Source: Spinacia oleracea
Lineage: Eukaryota; Streptophyta; Magnoliopsida; Caryophyllales; Amaranthaceae
Direction of reading: 5' to 3'
NCBI RefSeq assembly: GCF_020520425.1
Contig: NC_079490.1
Span: 5,456,001 to 5,520,000 of the forward strand
DNA: 64,000 bases
Below, piece after piece: positions 21,531 to 29,800 of the stretch (the first letter of the stretch is position 1; the number at the start of each line of letters is the position of its first letter). The notes under the pieces are model-generated. The model did no database searches. It saw nothing but the letters and a program-made list of their open reading frames with translations, and was not told the DNA's origin. The position numbers and the translations under genes were made by a program.

Positions 21531-21660
21531 ACTAGTCCCCAAGAGTAGGGCTGACTACTTGGAGTTAGACCTGCTCTTTCAGTGTTCTTTGGCTGCATCC
21601 TGTACAACTAGTCCCCAAGAGTAGGGCTGACTACTTGGAGTTAGACCTGCTCTTTCCGGT
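21531..21660 (-). repeat. Duplicated polypurine-tract region next to LTR A
   Basis: A block of about 55 bp beginning ACTAGTCCCCAAGAGTAGGG occurs twice with a 76-bp period, at 21531 and 21607. In element orientation each ends in CTTGGGGACTAGT and TGTAC. The inner copy therefore also reproduces the first bases of the LTR. The outer one would prime plus-strand synthesis. Confidence 0.7.
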
Positions 21661-21684
21661 CATAACTTGCGCGATTGTCTGTAC

Positions 21685-21740
<56 letters not shown>

Positions 21741-21744
<4 letters not shown>

Positions 21745-21879
21745 CGTCGTGGTTTTACTGTAGTTAGCATTTGGAAGGAAAATAAACCGTCATGGTTTAT
21801 TGCGCCCCACGTGTCCTTCATCCAGGTAGGTGACTTGAAGGGTCTTCAAATCTTGGCCGTTTAATTCTCCTTTTAAATA
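21741..21879 (+). promoter_or_regulatory. Promoter of the antisense gene, left copy
   Basis: Two palindromes of the form AAACCGTCRTGGTTT (21741-21755 and 21784-21798) are followed by a G-box CACGTG (21808-21813) and a TATA-like TTTTAAATA (21871-21879). A CT-rich start-site region follows from about 21898. A poly(T) run of more than 50 nt (21686-21740) lies immediately upstream. The arrangement reads as a complete plant promoter facing away from the adjacent LTR. Confidence 0.6.
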
Positions 21880-22495
21880 CGGGTTTCAGTTACTTTCTTC
21901 TTCTCTCTCCTCTTTCTTACCTTCTTCATTTTCTTACTCTCCTCTAACTTTACTTTGCTTTGAACTTAATTTCGCCATTTCCCGAGCACTCTAACTCCAA
22001 GTTCTTTGCTTTCTTGTGTTTTCGTATTATTCCGGTGATTGCGCATCCGCTGGTGGTGGTGTTTTCTTCTGAAATTGTCGAGATTTTCCGGGTTCGTGTT
22101 TTTCTTCGAGGGTTTCTAGTCCGCCATTGTTGAACCTTTTTCTTCGCCCTTCTCTTTTCCAGGTAATTCTTTTGCTTTTTCTTTGCTGCATTCTTTGGTT
22201 TTGCATGTACATTCAACTGTTTTAGTAATTTTTGTGGGTTTTTTGTGGTATGTGTTCTTTGAATAAAATGTGGGAGTGTTTGTGTTTTTTGGCTTCTCCA
22301 TTTCTGCGTTTCTTGGAGTTTTTCGTCTTCTTCTTCCTTTTCTCTTCTGTTTTTTTTTAATTTTTATTTTTATTTTTACATTACATGTATATTTTTGTGT
22401 CGTTTTGCTCTTTTTTCTCTGTCGTTTTGCCTTGACTTTTCTCCTTCTACCCTTTGTTTATTCTTCTTTCTTTCTTCTTTTTTCTTTCAGTCAAC

Positions 22496-23853
22496 ATGTC
22501 TGATACCTCTGATAGTGCCAACCCTAGTAGCCCTGGGTATATGAGCGATTCCTCCGAGCCATATTCTCCTTCTTCCCCTTCCTCTGTCTCTTTACCCTCT
22601 GATGAAGAGGCTAGGACAGTAGCAGAGAATAGAACTAAGTCTATGCATGATGTTATCCCTCGTTCTGAGCCTGCGGTGATATCTATCTCTAGTGGGTCTT
22701 CCTCTGGGGTGTGTCCCCCGTCGCTGGCAGGGCTACGCCTGTTGTGTCAGGGCCTACTCCTGCCTTTCGTCAACGTCTTAGAGAACTGCGCCATGAACAT
22801 TTGGCCAGTGCGGTTCGATTGAACCCTCCCCCTAATGCCCCTATTGGGCTAGACATCCAACCCCTGGCCGAAGTAGCTTGGTTGGACAGTTTTGATCAAC
22901 TAGACGGGCCTTTTATTGGGAGTACTGATGGGTCGTTGCATGTTTACCGCAGACGTTCTCCGATGGCAAGTGGTCCTAGCAGTGGTTGCGGCGACGCAGA
23001 GCATCATCCTGAGAATCCTATTCTCGAGGAGGTGGGGCTTCTCCGACCGTTTCCGTTGTATGTTGAGGAAGATCTACCCGTTGGCTCCACTGAGAGTTAT
23101 TTAGCTCCTGAAGTTTCATATGGTCCCTTAAACGCTGCGCCGGATGTGGATTGGCTCAAAGCAGCTCGTCAACATGATTATCCTGGTGTTGGAAGGGAGC
23201 TTTATGCTTTTCCCCCTGGATACGAGCTGGTTGTCCCCGCAGATGATGCTCGTATTACTGCTCCTCCCCCTGGTCATATTGGGTTGTATTCATATCATCT
23301 GGACTTTGGGCTGCGCTTTCCCTTGGATCCAACCTTGGCCAAATTTTTGAAGGCTTTTAATGTTTGCCTGGCGCAGCTTCATCCGTTTGCTATACGGACT
23401 TTGGTCTGCTACTTGTGGGTGGTGCGTTTCAAAGGCTTCCCTGAGACTCTCTCTTTGTGCAAACGACTGCACTGTATTCGAAGCAGTGATAATAAGGAAG
23501 GGAGCATTGGTTGGTTTACCACTTACACTGCTCGAGGCAAAATGACCTGCTTGGGCAACCCCACTGGGCAGAGGGATTGGAAGGGTCGATTCTTCTGGCT
23601 TCGAGTTCCCGCTGACTTTCCTTTGCCTCGTAGCTTTGTTCCTCCAAATGGCAAGATGGAGGGTGTGGAGGTTTTGGTTGGTCATAACTTGGAGGATGCT
23701 GCTTATGAGTGGTTCGACTCAGTGATTAAGCGCGACGCGAACGGAAAGGACGTCGGCCGTGCCCCTAAGAATTGGCTGCCTCAGTCGATGTATATTCTGC
23801 GGAATGATGTTCTTTCCGCTATGCACTTGTGCAACACTCATCCTCAGGGTACA

Positions 23854-23898
<45 letters not shown>

Positions 23899-24865
23899 AG
23901 CTTTTTTTTTTTATAGAACCCCTTGATATGAGCTCCCTGGGTTTAAATAACATTTTCTTATGTTTCCTTGTCCTGCTAGGTCGTCAACACCTTGATATGA
24001 GCTCCTTGGGTTTAGCTGCTGATGGAACCCCTCAGACTAACGAGCCAGCGGAAGACCCCGCCAATGCTTATCGTACCATAGCTGATGTTGTTGGCGGACG
24101 CAGAGCAAGCTCTCGACGAACTGTTCGAGGGGGGAGTTCTGCTGCTAGTCGTACTGCTAGAGGTGGGGGCTCTGTGGCTAGCCGCACTAGCAGGGGGGAG
24201 GCTCTGCAGGAATAACCGCTGGGGCGAGCACCTCAACGCCACGTTCTGCCCCTGTTTCTCGGGCTACCCCTTCTATATCTGCCTCTGCTCGGCGTGGTCA
24301 GACCACACGGGGAGGGGGTAATATTGCGGGCCAACGTCGGCCTCGTCCTGAGACGGAAAGCGTTTCTGTTGACGTTACGCGAACTGCTGCAGACCAATTG
24401 CAATCTGCTCATCCTGACCAAGTTGTGAATTCCTCTATCTCCGAGCAGGTGGAGATTGTGACCGAGGAGCAGGACGTCCCTTTTGTGCAGCGCCCAGGTA
24501 AGCGCATTTGCACTGGGGAGAGTTCTCGCTCGCAGGAGCAGGCCCAAGCTTCTGCCCCTGCTAACCAAAGCACCGCTTCTCTTCCTACTTCATCTGCTGC
24601 TCTTGCTGCTTACTTGGAGGAGCAACTGAGGTTGCCTGAGTCCTCTGTTCCTGCTTTTGTGAATATTAGGAACGGGGAATTTTTGGAGAAGGAGGCCATT
24701 GATGTTCGCCCTGCGGTGAACCCTGAGTTGGCTGCCTGTTTCTCCCCTGCGCCGATTAGCGATGACATCTTCGCTCCTCACTGGGATGTTAGAGCTAACG
24801 AGTCTTTGTATGCCAGCTTCCCAGAGAAAGGCGGAACGTTGGCATACCGGATGCTGAAGGGTTAA
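22496..24865 (+). pseudogene. Antisense gene of the left retrotransposon copy, exons 1-2, broken by two 1-nt deletions
   Basis: This corresponds to 33905-36259 in the right copy, with the same ATG (MSDTSDSANPSS) after a leader-intron acceptor TTTCTTTCAG. One G is missing from the run at 22706-22709, which truncates the product after about 108 residues. A second G is missing from the run at 24193-24198. An intron is predicted at 23849-23979, with a poly(T) tract about twice as long as in the right copy. The middle frame still encodes the PF04195-like region (PGHIGLYSYHLDFGLRFPLD and onward). A third break at the end is shared with the right copy. Confidence 0.75.
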
Positions 24866-24936
24866 CACTGCCAGCTGACCGCCCCCTTGAGCGTGTTTAC
24901 ACCCCTGGGGCTAATGCCTGCCAGAAAGTGCTAGAG

Positions 24937-25081
24937 GTAAGAAGCTTTTGAATCTATGCTGTTTTTATACTTAGCCATTTTTTGCATGTTTTTGTACTTA
25001 GCCATTTTTTGCATGTTTTTGTACTTAGCCATTTTTTGCATGTTTTTGTACTTAGCCATTTTTTTTTATTATTATTTGCAG
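24937..25081 (+). repeat. Intron with four 27-bp tandem units (left copy)
   Basis: The donor AG|GTAAGA at 24937 and acceptor TATTTGCAG ending at 25081 bound a 145-nt intron. Most of it is four copies of a unit containing GTACTTAGCCATTTTTTGCA. Confidence 0.7.
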
Positions 25082-25741
25082 GCTGGGGTTGCTGTGAAGG
25101 AGCTCTGTGACTTCTTTTTCTTCTATCAGAGGAAGCATGATCAACATCTTGCTCCTCTTGAAGAAAAGGACAGGCAGATCCGAGACCTGACCTTGGAAAA
25201 CGAAAGAGCATCCTCCTCCCTCACTATTGCCAATGCCAATGTTCAGACGATATCCGTCGAAAGAGACAACTTGGCTAGTGAGGTTGTAGCTCTGCGCCTA
25301 ACTGGGGAGAATTTAGCTAAAGCTCAGGCGGAGAGGAAACGCACTGAGGATTTGGCGGGGCAGCTAAGCTTTGTTGAGCAGAGGCATGCTGACGAGCTGG
25401 CAGAACTTCGCCTTTCTGTGCAGAAGGAGGTGGCTGCTGCTGTGCGAGAATTTTGTCGCTCTGACGCTCAGTATGCCCTTCTAACGCAGAGGTATGATGG
25501 CGGGTGGAAAGCGGCCTCTCTCATAATCAAGCACAAATATCCGCAGTTTGATTGGAGTTTAATCGAAGAGGACTGGCTTGCTGGCCTACACCTTACCATT
25601 CTTAAAGAACTGCGGGAGGCTGAAGCTGCTGAGGGTCATGCCGTAGAGCCTAGTGATGTGCCCGACTTCTGCGTCGAGAACATTCACCCTGGAGATTTGC
25701 CTTTCTCAGATGAAGATGATGTTGCAGGCAATGACGAATAA
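25082..25741 (+). CDS. Antisense gene C-terminal exon (coiled coil), left copy
   Basis: 219 codons plus stop, intact and identical in reading to 36475-37134. It begins AGVAVKELCDFFFFYQRK after the acceptor. A long amphipathic Glu/Leu/Arg-rich segment (LEEKDRQIRDLTLENERA to LAELRLSVQKEV) predicts a coiled coil. A conserved-looking AASLIIKHKYPQFDWSLIEE block and an acidic tail follow. It is the downstream exon of a gene whose first two exons are frameshifted here, so it is probably not translated in this copy. Confidence 0.6.
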   Translation, partial: AGVAVKELCDFFFFYQRKHDQHLAPLEEKDRQIRDLTLENERASSSLTIANANVQTISVERDNLASEVVALRLTGENLAKAQAERKRTEDLAGQLSFVEQRHADELAELRLSVQKEVAAAVREFCRSDAQYALLTQRYDGGWKAASLIIKHKYPQFDWSLIEEDWLAGLHLTILKELREAEAAEGHAVEPSDVPDFCVENIHPGDLPFSDEDDVAGNDE

Positions 25742-26127
25742 TGGGTGTGGCGGCTATCCCCCTGTTCTTCTTGTGTGACTGGGCCTGTTATGTAATAGTT
25801 TAGTTTTTTAAACAATATTATTTAGGGTTTGCCCTGTTGGGTGGTGGCGTTTGTGCCATTCTGTTTTTGGAACAATTTACAGTTAGTTTATTTCTGCCTT
25901 TCTTCTCAGATATTCTTGAGCTGGGCTGGTGTATTTACTGCCCAGAGCCATTTTGTAGGGCTGTACTTTATTTGTTTCCTTGGTTTTTAATGAAGGTATA
26001 GCCGCCGGCATTTGATATGCGTGTTTTTTCTAGGTACTTAGCCAATTTTTGATATCTTGTTTGTCTTTTGGAAGTTCTAGCCTTGATCAAAGTCAAGCTT
26101 TATAGCATGTTTTATTACTATCTCCCC

Positions 26128-26616
26128 TTCTGAATTGTCTTGGCTTTTGCCAAGGCAAACTTAGGGACTGCTCTGTGACATTTGTGCGGTATTCTAGCTA
26201 GCCTTTTGAGCTACCTTCAACCTTGAATTGCTTTGGCTTTGGTCAAGGCAAAAACTCGGAAATTGTTTTGCGTATTTTAAATAGGCTTTTTGGGCTGCTT
26301 CCAATTTTGAATTGCCTTGGTTTTAGCCAAGGCAAAACTCAGAAATTGCTCTGCGATATTCTAACTAGCCTTTTGGGCTGTTTCCAATTTTGAATTGTCT
26401 TGGTTCTAGCCAAGGCAAAACTCGGAAATTGCTCTGCGATATTCTAACTAGCCTTTTGGGCTGTTTCCAATTTTGAATTGTCTTGGTTCTAGCCAAGGCA
26501 AAACTCAGAAATTGCTCTGCGATATTCTAACTAGCCTTTTGGGCTGTTTCCGATTTTGAATTGTCTTGGTTCTAGTCAAGGCAAAACTCAGAAATTGCTC
26601 TGCGATATTCTAACTT
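26128..26616. repeat. 83-bp tandem array with stem-loops, left copy (about six units)
   Basis: Units repeat GAATTGTCTTGGTTCTAGCC, AAGGCAAAACTCRGAAATTG, CTCTGCGATATTCTAACTAG and CCTTTTGGGCTGTTTCC. Each holds an inverted repeat CTTGG-TTCTAG-CCAAG. The first two units are the most diverged and the last four nearly identical, as in an array expanding from one end. It lies between the 3' end of pol and the antisense gene. Confidence 0.85.
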
Positions 26617-26842
26617 AGAAATTCATCATGACACTGTTCTTCAGCTGACTTGAGTGATCAAGTCAAGTCATCTGTTGAATGTGTGTATCATGACGTATTT
26701 CTAAGTTACGTCGTGCTTTGCTTATTACTTTATCTTTTCTTGGAACCGCCAAGCTCATTTTATTATATGTATTCTGTAAGAAGGAGTACAAAGAGGGATA
26801 ATTTTGGCTTATCCTGCCTTATCATTATATAGGTCATCTGTA

Positions 26843-29800
26843 CTAAACATAGTATTTTTTGAGCATGTTGGCGTTCCAACTATTCTTTAGCTCTTTTCCA
26901 TCCATTGTCATAAGATGATATGAGCCAGGGGCTATCTCCCTTGTGATCTGGTATGGTCCTTCCCAATTTGCAGTGAATTTCCCCTCTGCCTTGCCCTTTC
27001 CTGTAGCTGCTGTTCGTCTAAGTACCAGGTCTCCCACATGCATAGGCCTGTGCTTGACTCTTTTATTGTAAGCTCTGCTCATTCTCTCTTTGTTTGCTGT
27101 GAGCCTCAGCTCTGCTAGCAACCTTACCTCTGGCAGAAGGTCTAACGATTCCCTCATGAGTTGTTCATTAGTGCTTTCATCATAGTACTGCACTCTGAAA
27201 CTGGGCAGGCCAACCTCCACCGGTAATACTGCTTCTGCTCCAAAGGCTAACTTGTAGGGACTTTCTCCTGTCGCCTCCTTCTCAGTTGTTCTATTGGACC
27301 ACAAAATTTCTGGTATGAGGTCTGCCCATGCACCCTTAAAATCCTCTATTTTCTTTCGCAGAGCTCCAAGGATTTGTTTGTTCGCCGCCTCGGCCTGTCC
27401 GTTGCTCTGTGGGTGGCATACTGATGCGTAAGCAAATTTGATTCTTAGCTCTGCGCAATAATCTTTCACCGGTGTGCAATCGAATTGTGTCCCGTGATCA
27501 AAGACCAGACTTTCTGGGATGCCAAATCTTGTGATGATGTTTCTCCAGATGAAGTCTTTCATTCGTTTCGCTGTTATGCTTTTTGTGGGCTCTGCTTCTA
27601 TCCATTTGGTGAAATAATCCACCGCCACGATCAAGTATCTTCTTCCTCCACTCGCAGCTGTAAACGGACCTAGGATGTCCATTCCCCACTGAGCGAATGG
27701 TATGGGATTGACGATTGGTTGCAGATCATTTGAGGGCTGATTGATTACTGGAGCGAATTTCTGGCATTTGTCGCATTTCTTCACGTATGATTGCGAGTCA
27801 CTCACCATAGTTGGCCAATAGTACCCTGCTCTGAGGGCTTTCAAAGCTAGTGTTCTACCCCCAATATGATTACCGCATATGCCCTCATGAATTTCTTCAA
27901 TGATTCTCTGTGATTCCTCTGTTGAGACGCATCTCAGCAGGGGTAGGGAGAAGGATTTTTTGTATAATCTGCCCTGGTAGATCACAAACCAGTGTTCATT
28001 TCGCTTTATCTTCTTCTGTTCTGGCTCTGTTGTAAGGAGACCCCTGCCAAGCTTGTACGATACTATACTGTCGTACCACTGAGGCTCTGTGCTGATGGCG
28101 TTTACCATGGGCCTCTTATCGATACTCTTCTCTTCCTGTACTTCCACCATCACTGTTCTTTCCAGGTCTTGCAGCGAAGAGCTTGCTAATTTTGAGAGAG
28201 CATCTGCTTGGCTATTCTCTGCCCTGGGGACCAACTGGATCTCGAAGCTTTCCAACTGGGCTACTGCTTCTTTCATCAGTGTCAGATACCTCTGCATGGA
28301 CGGTTCTCGAGCTTCATACTCGCCTTTATACTGACTGGCCACTAACTGGGAATCTGTTTTCAACACGATTTTCTTAGCATCCGCTGCCTTGCACATTTGA
28401 ATGCCTGCGATCGCTGCTTCGTACTCTGCTTCATTATTTGAGGCTTTGAATTTGAACTTTATGGCATATTCAAAGACATTACCTTCTGGTGAGGTCATTA
28501 TAATGCCTGCTCCTGACCCTGTTACCGCGGCTGAGCCATCTACATATATCTGCCAGGTCCCCAGAGGTTCTTCTTCTTCTTCGTACGATGCCTCAGCTAT
28601 GAAGTCTGCTAATGCCTGTGCCTTTATGGCCGTTCTTGGCCTGTATTCAATATCGTACTCTGAGAGTTCTACCGCCCATTTCAGCAATCTGCCTGAGGTA
28701 TCCAGCCTTCGCAATGATTTCTCCAAAGGCTGATTTGTTAATACTTGTACCTTGTGAGCGTCGAAATATGGTTTCAGCTTCCTGGCAGCTATCATAATTG
28801 CGAAGGCCATTTTTTCGATCAGTGGGTACCTCTGCTCTGCGGGGTTGAGAATGTGACTGACGAAATATACTGGTTGTTGGGCTTTGTCCTTTTCCACTAT
28901 TAAGGCTGCTGCTACAGTCTTTTTGGAGGCCGAGATGTACAACTGCAAAACATCTCCTACTTCTGGTCTGGCTATTGTTGGGAGGCTCTTTAGGTGATTC
29001 TTTACCTCTGCGAATGCCTTTTTTTGCTCTGCTTCCCACTTGAATGTTTTGTTGCCTTTCAGTACCTGAAAAAATGGGAGGGATCTATCTGCAGATTTAC
29101 TGATAAAACGAGTGAGTGCTGCCATCTTTCCCGTTAATCTCTGCACATCTCGTATGTTCTTTGGCTCTGGCAAGTTGAGTATGGCCTCCACCTTCTCGGG
29201 GTTGGCATCTATTCCCCTTTCACTGACCAGAAATCCCAGGAACTTTCCTGACTTAACACCGAACACACATTTCTTTGGGTTTAGTTTCATGCCGTACTGT
29301 CTCAACGTAGCAAATGTTTCTCGCAGGTCTGCGATGTGATTGGCCTCTTTTTTGCTCTTGACTATGGAATCATCCACATATACTTCCACATTCCGGCCCT
29401 TTTGCTGTGCGAATATCTTATCTACAAGCTTTTGGTAGGTTGCACCCGCATTTTTCAGGCCGAATGGCATAGCTTTGTAGTTATAAACTCCAGCGTCTGT
29501 GATGAAAGCAGCTTTCTTACGATCTGATTCGAGTAAACTGATCTGATGGTAGCCGGAAAATGCATCCATGAAACTCAAGAGAGCGTGCCCACTGGTGGAA
29601 TCAACCAGCTGGTCTATTCTGGGCAATGGGTAACAGTCCTTCGGACAGGCCTTGTTTAGGTCCGTGAAGTCTACACACATCCTCCATTGACCGTTTGCTT
29701 TCTTTACCATCACAACGTTAGCCAGCCATTCTGGGTAATCACACTCTTCTATGAACTTGGATGCTAGCAATTTGTTGATTTCTTCTTGGATGGCCACATT

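Noticed and set aside
26128-26616. Regularly spaced hairpin repeats resembling a CRISPR-type array
   Set aside because: Plant nuclear context inside a retrotransposon; units are contiguous without unique spacers, so this is a minisatellite.
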